A stretch of DNA of 64,000 nt from Paenibacillus piscarius (lineage in GTDB: Bacteria; Bacillota; Bacilli; Paenibacillales; Paenibacillaceae), in the NCBI RefSeq assembly GCF_022234545.1, contig NZ_JAIEUI010000026.1, positions 35,825 to 99,824 of the forward strand, given 5' to 3'. Under the pieces are notes generated by a model that made no database searches, had not been told where the DNA came from, and was given only the letters and a program-made list of their open reading frames with translations. This document shows, piece by piece, positions 45,092 to 53,431 of the stretch (position 1 is its first letter; every line of letters starts with the position of its first letter). The position numbers and the translations under genes are program-made.

Positions 45092-47125
45092 ATGAAGATT
45101 CGTATGAAGCTATCGGTTATGATGATTGTCGTTACACTGATTTCTACAGCATTAATGGGGATTTTTACGTACACCAAATCCACAGGCACCATCATGAACC
45201 TGACCGAATCTTCTATGGAACAGGCTAATACCAACAAAGCGCAGACCATTGCCGCCATGATTGACAAAGAGAAGCGGAGTATGCAGCTGGTAGCCGGGGA
45301 CAGCGAGATTGTGCAGCTTTTGACGCAGGCTGGAAATAATGGATTGAGCGGCGGGGATCCCCTGCAGAATCAGGTGAATGTGAAGCTTCAGGGGCTGGTG
45401 AAGGATGCAGGCAACCTGGAGCATATGTTTGTAGTTGATCTGAAGGGAACAGCGGTGGCGGATAGCGATACCAAGCTGGTCGGCGCGAATTTCAGCGATA
45501 GAAATTATACGAAGAATGTCTTGAAGACCGGGATGCCTGTCATCAGCGAGACGCTGAAGTCCAAGTCAACAGGGGCATTTATTGTAGCTTTTGTCCATCC
45601 GGTAATGAGCGGGGAGCAGATGATCGGGTTCGTAGCTTCGGCGGTCAGAGCGGACAGTCTGGTGACCTATCTGGCCGATGCCAAGGTGGCGGGTGCGCCT
45701 TCCTCTTACGCCTATCTGGTGGATGAAACGGGGAATACGCTCTATCATCCCGACGGGAAGAAGATAGGGTCGATGGTGGAGAACGAATCCATCAAAGCCG
45801 TGGTCGGGCGGGTGAAGGCAGGGGAGAGCGTTGCGGATGGCATTGTGGAATACACCTTCAAGGGGGCGGAGAAAAAAGCTGCCTACACTGTCCTCCCGGA
45901 GACGAAGTGGACGCTGGTGCTGACCGGAGATGTGGACGAGGTACTGCAGCCGGTGAGCGAAATGACCCATTTCATTCTGCTGCTCGGTCTTGGGAGCCTG
46001 CTGCTTACTCTGTTGATCGGGACGGCGGTGGCCGGGCGGATTGCCTTGCCAATTATGAAGCTGACCGAGCTGGTTAACCGTACTGCGGAGCTGGACCTCC
46101 AATATGACAAGCAATATGAGCATCTGACGAAAAGTAAAGATGAGACCGGAATCATCGCCAGAGCGATGTTCCACACCCGTGCAGTGCTGCGAGAGATGGC
46201 CGGCAGTCTTATTGCGATCTCCTCCAAGGTGCTGGACAATGCCGAGACGCTGGAGAAGCTGTCGAACGAGGTTAGAGAGAATGCGCATGATAATTCAGCC
46301 ACGACCGAGGAGCTGTCCGCAGGGATGGAGGAGACAGCGGCTTCCACAGAGGAGATGACGGCGGCCATTCACGAGACGCTGAACAATGTCAGAATGATCT
46401 CCACTAAGGTAAAAGAAGGCTCCGGGGTATCGGGCCAGATTACCCAGCGGGCTCTGGAGCTTCAGCACGATGCTGTAACATCCACTGAGAACGCGAAGCA
46501 GATCTACAGCTCGGTCCGCAGCGAGATGCAGCAGGCAATCGAGCAATCGGGAGCCATCGGCGAGATCAACGTATTGGCCGATACGATTCTCTCCATTACC
46601 AGCCAGACGAATCTTCTGGCCTTGAACGCAGCGATTGAAGCCGCGCGGGCGGGTGAGGCAGGCCGGGGCTTCGCTGTCGTGGCTGGTGAAATCCGCAAGC
46701 TGGCGGAGAAGTCCTCCGAGACGGCTTCAGGCATTCAGGAGGTGGTCAGAAATGTCTATGCCTCTGTGGAGCAGATGACCCGGCATTCCGAGGCCGTGCT
46801 AACCTTCATTGACCGCAATGTGCTGGGCGATTATGAGCGCCTGACCGAGGTCAGCCAGCAGTATAATGATGATGCTTCTACGATTAATGAGCTGATGAAT
46901 CAGTTCGAGACGGCAGCCGATCACCTGAACGAGACCGTCTCCAGCATCGCCATTGCTGTCAATGAAGTAGCGGCTACCGTGAACGAGGGAGCGGTCGGGG
47001 TGCAGGATATCGCGGAGAAGACGGCGGAGATTGTGGAGAAGACGCTCCATGAAGCGGCCATGGCCGATGAGAATACGCAGAGTGCCAAAGAGATGCAGGA
47101 GCTGGTAGAGAAATTCAAAATCTAG
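45092..47125 (+). CDS. Methyl-accepting chemotaxis protein
   Basis: 677 aa; ATG 45092 follows GGAAGGAAG. Membrane segment about residues 8-28, an extracytoplasmic double-Cache-like sensor (about 35-280, with VDLKGTAVADSD and YAYLVDETGNTLYHPDGKKIG typical of Cache domains), second membrane segment near 290-312 (FILLLGLGSLLLTLLIG), HAMP linker (LPIMKLTELVNRTAELDL), then the long coiled-coil signalling domain. Its conserved tip reads SQTNLLALNAAIEAARAGEAGRGF near 508-530, which contacts CheA/CheW. It senses small molecules outside the cell. The gene stands alone with a terminator behind it; the ligand is unknown. Confidence 0.92.
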   Translation: MKIRMKLSVMMIVVTLISTALMGIFTYTKSTGTIMNLTESSMEQANTNKAQTIAAMIDKEKRSMQLVAGDSEIVQLLTQAGNNGLSGGDPLQNQVNVKLQGLVKDAGNLEHMFVVDLKGTAVADSDTKLVGANFSDRNYTKNVLKTGMPVISETLKSKSTGAFIVAFVHPVMSGEQMIGFVASAVRADSLVTYLADAKVAGAPSSYAYLVDETGNTLYHPDGKKIGSMVENESIKAVVGRVKAGESVADGIVEYTFKGAEKKAAYTVLPETKWTLVLTGDVDEVLQPVSEMTHFILLLGLGSLLLTLLIGTAVAGRIALPIMKLTELVNRTAELDLQYDKQYEHLTKSKDETGIIARAMFHTRAVLREMAGSLIAISSKVLDNAETLEKLSNEVRENAHDNSATTEELSAGMEETAASTEEMTAAIHETLNNVRMISTKVKEGSGVSGQITQRALELQHDAVTSTENAKQIYSSVRSEMQQAIEQSGAIGEINVLADTILSITSQTNLLALNAAIEAARAGEAGRGFAVVAGEIRKLAEKSSETASGIQEVVRNVYASVEQMTRHSEAVLTFIDRNVLGDYERLTEVSQQYNDDASTINELMNQFETAADHLNETVSSIAIAVNEVAATVNEGAVGVQDIAEKTAEIVEKTLHEAAMADENTQSAKEMQELVEKFKI

Positions 47126-47215
47126 GCCAGTTTCAGCAGATCTTTACCTGCCCTTCATCTGATTTTAAGCTTAGGCGGGTATAGTAATCACATACCCCCC
47201 TTTAATATAACTTTT

Positions 47216-47248
47216 GGCCCCGCCGGACGCTGGCGGGGTCCTTTTTTT
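47216..47248 (+). terminator. Rho-independent terminator after the chemotaxis receptor
   Basis: GG-CCCCGCC pairs with GGCGGGG-CC (one bulge), followed by seven T. Confidence 0.85.
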
Positions 47249-47288
47249 AATGATTAGGAAATTATGATTTTCGTTCGGTGTGGATAAG

Positions 47289-47441
47289 TTGTGCGCGTAG
47301 GCGCGTGAACCGGATGTGGTCAAAAAACCGACCACATTTGGTGTGGCAGTGGCGCGTGAATCGGATGTGGTCGAAAAACCGACCATATTTGGTGTGGCAG
47401 TGGCGCGTGAGCCGGATGTGGTCGAAAAACCGACCATAATA
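47289..47441. repeat. Three-copy 51-bp hairpin array, stem variant
   Basis: Units begin at 47314, 47365 and 47416, exactly 51 bases apart. The hairpin is arm ATGTGGTCG, loop AAAAAC, arm CGACCACAT. In unit 1 the left arm reads ATGTGGTCA, and in units 2 and 3 the right arm ends CATAT or CATAA. The connector (core GTGGCAGTGGCGCGTG) resembles that of the 38.0 kb array. Compared with that array, AA in the left arm became GG and TT in the right arm became CC, so pairing is preserved. It fills the gap between the chemotaxis and ankyrin genes. Confidence 0.9.
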
Positions 47442-47524
47442 GCGACGCCGCAGGAGTTTTGTTCCTATATAAGGATTGATATGTTTTGGGGTCCCCGCAA
47501 AGTATCTGAGTCATCATCTACGCT

Positions 47525-47546
47525 AAAGCCCCACTTTGTGGGGTTT
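47525..47546 (-). terminator. Weak convergent terminator hairpin
   Basis: CCCCAC, loop, GTGGGG with three A before and three T after, abutting the ankyrin stop codon. Short T-runs on both strands make it a weak bidirectional candidate. Confidence 0.45.
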
Positions 47547-48140
47547 CTAAGAGCGGCTCGCCGTCTCCAGTAAGGAGGACATTTCTGTATACCCCTGCGA
47601 CCGGGCATGGGCCAGCGGCGTGACACCCTCGCGGTCGGCGATGGCTGGATCGGCTCCGTGCGTCAGCAGCAGCTTGACGATCGCCTGATGCCGCTCCCCG
47701 CCGTCCCCGAGGATGACGGCCTCCAGCAGCGCGGTCCAGCCCAGATTGTTGATATGGTCGATGTCGACATCCGAATGCACAAGCAGATACTTGACAACCT
47801 CGACATGCCCCCGATCTGCTGCGGGGATCAGCGCGGTCCCGCCGTAGCGGTTGGTCAGCGTCGTATCCGCTCCCGCCTCAACCGCCATTTTCACGATGTC
47901 CAGATATCCGGATGCTCCGGCATACAGCAGCACATTGTTAAGCATACGGTCACGAATGTTGATGTCGGCACCCTGGGCAATAAGCGCCTCGACCGTCCCG
48001 GCATGATTGCCATAAGCCGCAGCGACAACCGCCGTTCTGCCGCTTTCATCCTGCGCCTGTATATCTGCTCCGTCCTCCAGCAGCCGCAACACCTCAGCCG
48101 TATCCCCGCGCTCTGCTGCTGCGATTAATGGGTTATTCAT
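47547..48140 (-). CDS. Ankyrin-repeat protein
   Basis: 197 aa on the minus strand. ATG at 48138-48140 is chosen because a GAGG site lies 8 bases upstream and the ankyrin fold starts at once (NNPLIAAAERGDTAEVLRLLEDGADI). The frame extends 24 codons further without support. About six ankyrin units of roughly 33 residues are visible, each with a G-TAL-AA-GH--VV--LL--GAD pattern. No signal peptide or other domain, so it is a cytoplasmic protein-binding scaffold. It is transcribed against its neighbours. The partner cannot be inferred from context. Confidence 0.9.
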   Translation of the reverse strand: MNNPLIAAAERGDTAEVLRLLEDGADIQAQDESGRTAVVAAAYGNHAGTVEALIAQGADINIRDRMLNNVLLYAGASGYLDIVKMAVEAGADTTLTNRYGGTALIPAADRGHVEVVKYLLVHSDVDIDHINNLGWTALLEAVILGDGGERHQAIVKLLLTHGADPAIADREGVTPLAHARSQGYTEMSSLLETASRS

Positions 48141-48296
48141 AGTTATGACCTCATCTCCCCTGTAAGCTTCGACCTTGTTTGTATTATGGACAAGTCTATG
48201 ATGAAATGTCAAAAGCCGCGGGTAAACAGCATTTGCGCAAAAGCCCTGGCGTCCGGTATGCTATATGTAAGAAATATACTGGGAGGAGGAACCTTC

Positions 48297-48386
48297 ATGA
48301 GCAGATTTATGCTCAGCTCTGCGCAGAGTCTATGGACCCACACACAGCGGTTAATGTGCAGAGCGGATAGCAATTCTCCGCTGTAA
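48297..48386 (+). CDS. Possible 29-aa small protein or leader peptide
   Basis: ATG 48297 stands 7 bases behind GGGAGGAGG, one of the best ribosome sites of the window, yet the frame has only 29 codons (MSRFMLSSAQSLWTHTQRLM, ending NSPL). A possible promoter lies upstream (TTGCGC at 48232 and TATGCT at 48256, 18-base spacer). A 6-bp stem (AGCGGA/TCCGCT) covers the end of the frame. I recognise no family. It could be a real small protein, a leader peptide for the CD3324-type gene 85 bases downstream, or a chance ribosome site. The rest of 48141-48471 holds nothing I can support. Confidence 0.45.
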   Translation: MSRFMLSSAQSLWTHTQRLMCRADSNSPL

Positions 48387-48471
48387 CGATTCGCCAGTTC
48401 CTCTGTGAACACCTGTCTGATAGACTCTGCTGCCTTGATAAGTTGAACTAACTTAAAAGGAGCGGAGCAAG

Positions 48472-48747
48472 ATGAAATATGTAAATGCAGATGTGATTTT
48501 GCCGCAGCAGCTGCTGCAGGAGGTTCAGAAATACATGCAGGGCGGGATGCTCTATATCCCGAAGCCTGAAGGACAGCATAAGCGGTGGGGTGAGAGTTCA
48601 GGCGGCAGATCCTTCTTAAGCGCCCGGAACCAGTCCATCCGTGAGCATTATGCCAGCGGACTGAGCGTAACCGAACTGGCGGAGCAATTCTGCCTGTCGG
48701 CCGACAGCATCAAGAAGATTGTGTATGGGAGCAAGCAGAGAGGGTAG
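48472..48747 (+). CDS. CD3324-family small helix-turn-helix protein
   Basis: 91 aa; ATG 48472 follows AAAAGGAG. The sequence fits the CD3324 family of small Firmicute proteins: MKYVNADVILPQQLLQEVQKYMQGGMLYIPK, then KRWGESSGG, then RNQSIREHYASGLSVTELAEQFCLSADSIKKIVY. The last part (about residues 55-88) is a resolvase/sigma-70-region-4-like helix-turn-helix, so it probably binds DNA. Basic overall, no membrane segment. Its regulatory targets are unknown. Confidence 0.82.
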   Translation: MKYVNADVILPQQLLQEVQKYMQGGMLYIPKPEGQHKRWGESSGGRSFLSARNQSIREHYASGLSVTELAEQFCLSADSIKKIVYGSKQRG

Positions 48748-48810
48748 AGGTCTTCAGGTTAAGGGCGCGTAACGTAGCTATTTTAGCTTGTGAAGCACCC
48801 CAAGAGCTGG

Positions 48811-48953
48811 CTTCGGCTGCATTATGTACACTAGATTCCTCCGAAATCCCCCGAAAAATAGCATCTGCTGCACTCTGTACAATAGAATTTTGCACAGGCG
48901 GCCTTTTGGAGCAAATATGCAGAAATCTGGTGTATGAAATACAGCAGAATGAG
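48811..48953. repeat. Three related repeat units, two direct and one inverted
   Basis: Within a 410-base gap without a gene. Unit A (from 48814) and unit B (from 48865) share CTGCA, TGTACA and TAGA and are exactly 51 bases apart. Unit C (48918-48947) is an inverted copy (TGCAGAAATCT then ATACAGCAG). The rest of 48748-49157 shows nothing I can support. Confidence 0.65.
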
Positions 48954-49157
48954 TGATTGGACTGGTTGACAGTGTCTCACAAGCGCCTAAATCTGCCCCA
49001 CCTTGAACAGTGAGGTTGTTCCAAGAAGTCGCATCATGACTCTTGAAGCAGCCTCTTTGTTGTGTGCAAAAGTCAGGTTATACCTGTCTATTATCTATGT
49101 CCGCCGCCTCCGCCAACCCTATAATGAATGCAGACATCCATATGAGGGGGCAGCAAG

Positions 49158-50156
49158 ATGAAATTAGAAACAGCAGCGAGGGATATAGCACTGCGGGCGC
49201 TCAAGGCGTACGAATTAGATTGGACGAAGATCGAATATCTTAGAACATCCGATAGCGTCACCTTCAAGCTAGAGACGGAAACGGCGGGCAGGCTGCTGCT
49301 GCGGATTCATGGCGGACGGTGCAGCCGGGAGGAGATTCTGTCGGAGCTGGAGTGGCTCAGCCATCTCAGCGGGGCAGCGGAGCTGGTTGTCCCCGTGGGG
49401 CTGCCCGATTCAAGCGGCAGTTATATGCTGGAGACTGGCAACGAAGCTGGCAATGAACCTGGCGGCGAAAAGCAGCAGCTCAACTATGTTACCCTGATGC
49501 GCTGGGTCGAAGGGGAGCATTCAGCGGGCAATCTGCCGGATGAGCAGCTCCACGCTGTAGGCATGATGCTGGCCACGATGCATGAAGCGGGCGAACAGTT
49601 TGTGCCGTCGGCGGAGTTCACCCGTCCGGCTTGGGGAGCGGACAGCTTCCGCAAGAATTGGGATAAGCTGGAGAAGCATCTTTCGGTTCTGGTCCCTGAA
49701 GCCTGGTGGAAGCTCTATCAGGCTGCCGCCGCCAGAATCCCGGGTGAACTTGAGGCTATGACGCCGCACCCCGTCAACTATGGCCTGATCCACGGTGATC
49801 TGCACTTTGGAAACGTGGTGTTCGCTGACGGACAGCCCCGGGCGATTGATTTCGGCCTCTGCGGCTACGGCTTCTACCTGTATGATCTGGCCGCAGCTCT
49901 GCTGGAGCTGTCTGCGGAGCAGCGCAGAATCCTGATCCGGGGCTACAGCAGCATCCGTGCGCTGGAACCTGATTATGAACGGAAGCTGGAATGCTTCTTC
50001 ATCATGATCATGATCGGGAACTACAGCCACCACATCTCTAATTCCGACGAACTGCCCAGCTTGCGTGAAGAACAGCCGTATGCGCTGGCCTATCTAAAGG
50101 AATACCTGGCGGACTCCCGCTTTTTGTTCAAGAGAATTGAACCTGTGCAAGTGTAA
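49158..50156 (+). CDS. Aminoglycoside phosphotransferase-like small-molecule kinase
   Basis: 332 aa; ATG 49158 follows AGGGGGCAGCAAG. The APH/choline-kinase-like fold is shown by the catalytic loop IHGDLHFGN (His212, Asp214, Asn219) and the metal-binding Asp231 in RAIDFGLCGYG. The N-lobe has SVTFKLETETAGRLLLRIHG. It resembles homoserine-kinase-II-like and spectinomycin-phosphotransferase-like proteins, so the substrate could be a metabolite or an antibiotic. No resistance or antibiotic cluster is nearby. Monocistronic by spacing. Confidence 0.82.
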   Translation: MKLETAARDIALRALKAYELDWTKIEYLRTSDSVTFKLETETAGRLLLRIHGGRCSREEILSELEWLSHLSGAAELVVPVGLPDSSGSYMLETGNEAGNEPGGEKQQLNYVTLMRWVEGEHSAGNLPDEQLHAVGMMLATMHEAGEQFVPSAEFTRPAWGADSFRKNWDKLEKHLSVLVPEAWWKLYQAAAARIPGELEAMTPHPVNYGLIHGDLHFGNVVFADGQPRAIDFGLCGYGFYLYDLAAALLELSAEQRRILIRGYSSIRALEPDYERKLECFFIMIMIGNYSHHISNSDELPSLREEQPYALAYLKEYLADSRFLFKRIEPVQV

Positions 50157-50288
50157 TAAAGCTGTGCAATCTGTAAATATGTCCACTAAACCTAGCCTGA
50201 GGACATTTATTGCCCTCCCCTGCGGCGGTAACATAAAGACATCAAAGAGCAGTCAGCTTTGAATTACCGGTCGAAGGGGAGTATACAG

Positions 50289-51590
50289 ATGAAGCGATCC
50301 ATGCAAAAGAGAGCATCACTTTTACTGATGGGTATGGTGCTGGCACTGGTTGTAACCGCTTGCGGCGGCAACAATGCGAAGAATAACGGCGCGAGCGGCG
50401 CAGAGGCCACACAGGGCTCGGACGGGGGCAGCAGCAGCGGCAAAAAGACAGAGCTTCTGTTCTGGTCACCCTTCTCCGGCTCGGATGGCCCGTTTATGAA
50501 GAAAATCGTGGATAAATATAACAGCTCCCAGGATAAGTATAAAGTGAATTTCGTGATCCAGCCGAATGGCGAATATTACAAGCAGCTTGATGTAGCGCTC
50601 AGCACCGGCAAGGAACAGCCGGATCTGATGATTATGCATGTCGATCAGGTGCCGACCTACCAGAGCAAGGAGCAGCTGCAGCCAGTGGATGAGCTGGCGG
50701 CTGCGGCCGGGATCAACCCGGCTGATTTTGCCGAAGCTCCGGTCACCTATGCGACGATCGACAGCAAGCTGTATACGATCCCGCTGGACATTCATCCGGT
50801 CGTTATGTATTACAACAAGGATCTGTTCGAGAAGGCGGGCATCACTGCGCCTCCAGCGAACCGCGCCGAATTCGATGACGCTGTGCAGAAGCTGACGGAC
50901 AAATCCAAAGGGATCTATGGATACGTAGTGCCGACCCTCTGGCCGCAGCAGTTCATCTTCCCGTCCCTCGTCTGGCAGAATGGCGGGGAGCTCTGGGACG
51001 GAACAGATGTAGCCTACAATTCTCCTGAAGCGGTGGAGATGGTGCAGTGGCTGCGCGATATGGTCGACAAGGGCATCTCCCCGGCCAACGTACAGCAGGA
51101 TGGTGAGAACACCCTGTTCTTGCAGGGCAAGAACGCCATCCAGTTCAACGGGCCGTGGATGAAATCCCAGTTCGATGAAGCCGGACTTAATTATGGCGTC
51201 GCTGTCATGCCGCAGATCGGCAAGGCGAAGCAGGCGATTTATGCAGGCTCGCATGGCTTCGTCGTTCCCAAGTCCGTGACAGACAGCGCCAAGCTGGCCG
51301 GGATCGGCGATTTCCTGAAATATGTCTCCGGCAACTCGCTGGACTGGGCAGAATCCGGGCAGGCGGTAGCCTCCAAGACGGTGATGGACAGCGCTGAGTT
51401 CAAGGCGATGGAGTTCCAGAATACAGTATCGCAGAGCTTCTCCTCCGTACAGTTCGCACCGAATGTGCTGAATTGGGGAACCATTATCGAGCCGGTATGG
51501 GGAGAGCTGAGCAGTGCCCTTCTTGGCAAAAAATCACCGCAGCAGGCGATGGATGATGCTGTAGCCAAATCCCGTCAGGCGATGAAATAG
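50289..51590 (+). CDS. Sugar-binding lipoprotein of second ABC transporter
   Basis: 433 aa from ATG 50289, which has AAGGGGAG at 8 bases; the upstream TTG 50259 lacks a site and would break the signal peptide. Lipobox LVVTAC, then an Asn/Ser/Gly-rich tether. Features LLFWSPFSGSDGPFMKKIVDKYN and GKEQPDLMIMHVDQVP are those of MalE/UgpB-type family 1 binding proteins. It delivers a sugar to the two permeases that follow. An attenuator-like hairpin separates it from them. Confidence 0.9.
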   Translation: MKRSMQKRASLLLMGMVLALVVTACGGNNAKNNGASGAEATQGSDGGSSSGKKTELLFWSPFSGSDGPFMKKIVDKYNSSQDKYKVNFVIQPNGEYYKQLDVALSTGKEQPDLMIMHVDQVPTYQSKEQLQPVDELAAAAGINPADFAEAPVTYATIDSKLYTIPLDIHPVVMYYNKDLFEKAGITAPPANRAEFDDAVQKLTDKSKGIYGYVVPTLWPQQFIFPSLVWQNGGELWDGTDVAYNSPEAVEMVQWLRDMVDKGISPANVQQDGENTLFLQGKNAIQFNGPWMKSQFDEAGLNYGVAVMPQIGKAKQAIYAGSHGFVVPKSVTDSAKLAGIGDFLKYVSGNSLDWAESGQAVASKTVMDSAEFKAMEFQNTVSQSFSSVQFAPNVLNWGTIIEPVWGELSSALLGKKSPQQAMDDAVAKSRQAMK

Positions 51591-51623
51591 CCGGTCCGTG
51601 AAGCGGATCATTCGGTAAGCAGG

Positions 51624-51652
51624 GCGGGGAGCGCAGGAGCTTCCCGCTTTTC
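51624..51652 (+). terminator. Attenuator-like hairpin between binding-protein and permease genes
   Basis: GCGGGGAGC pairs with GCTTCCCGC (one G.T) with TTTT after it. Partial termination here would give more binding protein than permease, the usual stoichiometry. Confidence 0.7.
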
Positions 51653-51681
51653 CTTATCCTTACCCTAAGGAGGAATCACTT

Positions 51682-52575
51682 TTGAAAACCCTGTGGACTT
51701 CACGCTTGACCTCATTTCTGTTCGTGCTGCCTTATCTGGCTGCCTTCGCACTGTTTCTGCTCTTCCCGATTCTGTATGGCTTTGTCATCAGCCTGCAGGA
51801 CTTCGAGCTGCTGTCTGCTGCTCACCCCTTTGTGGGGCTGCGCAATTACGTGACCATTTTCACCCCGGGGACCTATGAGAACAGTATTTTCTTCCGGGGG
51901 CTGTGGACCACACTCCAATTTGTAATATATTCGGTTCCGCTGCTGATCATTACCGGGCTGGGGATCGCAATGCTGGTCAATGCGCTGCCGGCGAAGCTCC
52001 GGGGGCTGTTCCGCACCTTCTATTTCCTGCCCTACGCGCTGTCAGCTTCCGTAATGGCTGTCATCTGGCTGATGATGTTCGATACGAACGCCGGGTTCAT
52101 TAACAGTCTGCTGCAAAAGCTGGGCCTGACCGGTATCCCGTGGCTAACCGCTACGCCTTGGGCCTGGATTGCGCTGGTGCTTACAACACTGTGGTGGACG
52201 ATCGGCTTTAATATGATTATTTTTGTGAATGCGCTCAATGAGGTGCCGGAGGATTATTATGAGGCGGCTTCCATGGACGGGGCGAATGCCTGGAAGCGGT
52301 TCGTGTCGATAACCTTGCCTTCGATCCGGCCGGTCATGCTGTTCGTAATGATCACCTCAACCATCGCTTCCTTCAATATTTATGCCCAGCCGTTTCTGCT
52401 GACGCGCGGGGGACCGGGAGACACCACCCGGGTGCTGCTGATCAATGTGCTGGACCAGGCGTTCGTGCGCAAGGATATCGGTTCGGCTTCGGCGATGGCG
52501 ATTCTGATGGCGCTGCTGATCATGCTCGTGTCCGTCGTGCAGTTCCGTCTTACGAACCGGAAGGAGAAGGTATAG
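51682..52575 (+). CDS. Sugar ABC transporter permease, MalF/UgpA-type
   Basis: 297 aa; TTG 51682 follows AAGGAGG at 8 bases. Six membrane segments (first FLFVLPYLAAFALFLLFPILY). EAA loop EDYYEAASMDGANAWKRF near residue 190. It pairs with the next gene, which begins right after its stop. As in the first locus, no ATPase gene is adjacent. Confidence 0.92.
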   Translation: MKTLWTSRLTSFLFVLPYLAAFALFLLFPILYGFVISLQDFELLSAAHPFVGLRNYVTIFTPGTYENSIFFRGLWTTLQFVIYSVPLLIITGLGIAMLVNALPAKLRGLFRTFYFLPYALSASVMAVIWLMMFDTNAGFINSLLQKLGLTGIPWLTATPWAWIALVLTTLWWTIGFNMIIFVNALNEVPEDYYEAASMDGANAWKRFVSITLPSIRPVMLFVMITSTIASFNIYAQPFLLTRGGPGDTTRVLLINVLDQAFVRKDIGSASAMAILMALLIMLVSVVQFRLTNRKEKV

Positions 52576-53409
52576 ATGGGAAAAGCCAAAAAAACAGGCC
52601 TGCTGCTGCTGGCCATCCTGATTGCGCTGTTCGTGCTGCTGCCGCTGGTCTGGATGCTGTCCACGGCGTTCAAGAATGATTTTGAAGCCCTCTCCGGGCG
52701 GATGAACTTCCTGCCGAAGAAGCCGACGCTGGATAATTTCGTTCAGGGGCTGAACGGGGAGCTGATGAATACCCCGATTCTGCGCTGGATTGTCAATTCC
52801 CTGTCGGTAGGGATTGCAGGCACAGCGATCGTACTGCTGATCGATTCCATGGCTGCCTTTGCGCTGGCCCGTCTGCCTGATCTGCCCCTGCGCCGTACGC
52901 TGCTGGCGATGTTCATCGCTTCGCTGATGATTCCAGGCGTACTGACCTTTTTGCCGATGTACATCGAATTCAATACACTTGGTCTAATCAACACATATCA
53001 GGCGCTGATCCTCCCGGCTACCGCCGGAGCATTCGGTGTATTCCTGCTGTACCAGTTCTTCGTCTCCTTCCCGAAGGAGATCGAGGAGGCGGCCCGGATC
53101 GACGGGGTGAACAAATGGAATCTGTACCGGAGAATCCTGCTGCCTTCGGCGGTGTCGATCATGACGACACTGGGGATTTTCACCTTTATGGGGATTTATA
53201 ATGATTTTGTCTGGCCGCTGTATGCGACCACCTCCCCGGAGATGCGGACGATCACCGCAGGGATTGCCATGATGGCCACCGGCAGCTATACCCAGAGCTA
53301 TGGAAAATTAATGGCCATGACCACCATCGCGGCGCTGCCGGTGCTGATTCTGTTCATTGCCGGCCAGAAGTCGTTCGTCAGGGCGATTACCAGCTCGGGA
53401 GTGAAATAG
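52576..53409 (+). CDS. Sugar ABC transporter permease, MalG-type
   Basis: 277 aa; ATG 52576 directly follows the previous stop, with GGAGAAGG inside the upstream gene as ribosome site. Six membrane segments and the EAA loop EIEEAARIDGVNKWNLY near residue 172. The C-terminal GQKSFVRAITSSGVK is typical of MalG/UgpE relatives. It forms the inner-membrane heterodimer with the preceding gene product. Confidence 0.92.
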   Translation: MGKAKKTGLLLLAILIALFVLLPLVWMLSTAFKNDFEALSGRMNFLPKKPTLDNFVQGLNGELMNTPILRWIVNSLSVGIAGTAIVLLIDSMAAFALARLPDLPLRRTLLAMFIASLMIPGVLTFLPMYIEFNTLGLINTYQALILPATAGAFGVFLLYQFFVSFPKEIEEAARIDGVNKWNLYRRILLPSAVSIMTTLGIFTFMGIYNDFVWPLYATTSPEMRTITAGIAMMATGSYTQSYGKLMAMTTIAALPVLILFIAGQKSFVRAITSSGVK

Positions 53410-53431
53410 TGGAAGACGGGGAGGGAAGCAG

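Noticed and set aside
47171..47573. Overlapping ORFs on both strands across the 47.3 kb array
   Set aside because: Same reason: they follow from the repeat period, and frame content differs between arrays at the codon level while the hairpin pairing is kept.
48179..48370. 63-66 codon ORFs overlapping the 29-codon frame
   Set aside because: Their upstream parts have no ribosome site; only the internal ATG 48297 does.
49158..50156. Antibiotic-resistance gene
   Set aside because: The APH fold is clear, but the fold is shared with metabolic kinases and no resistance context exists.
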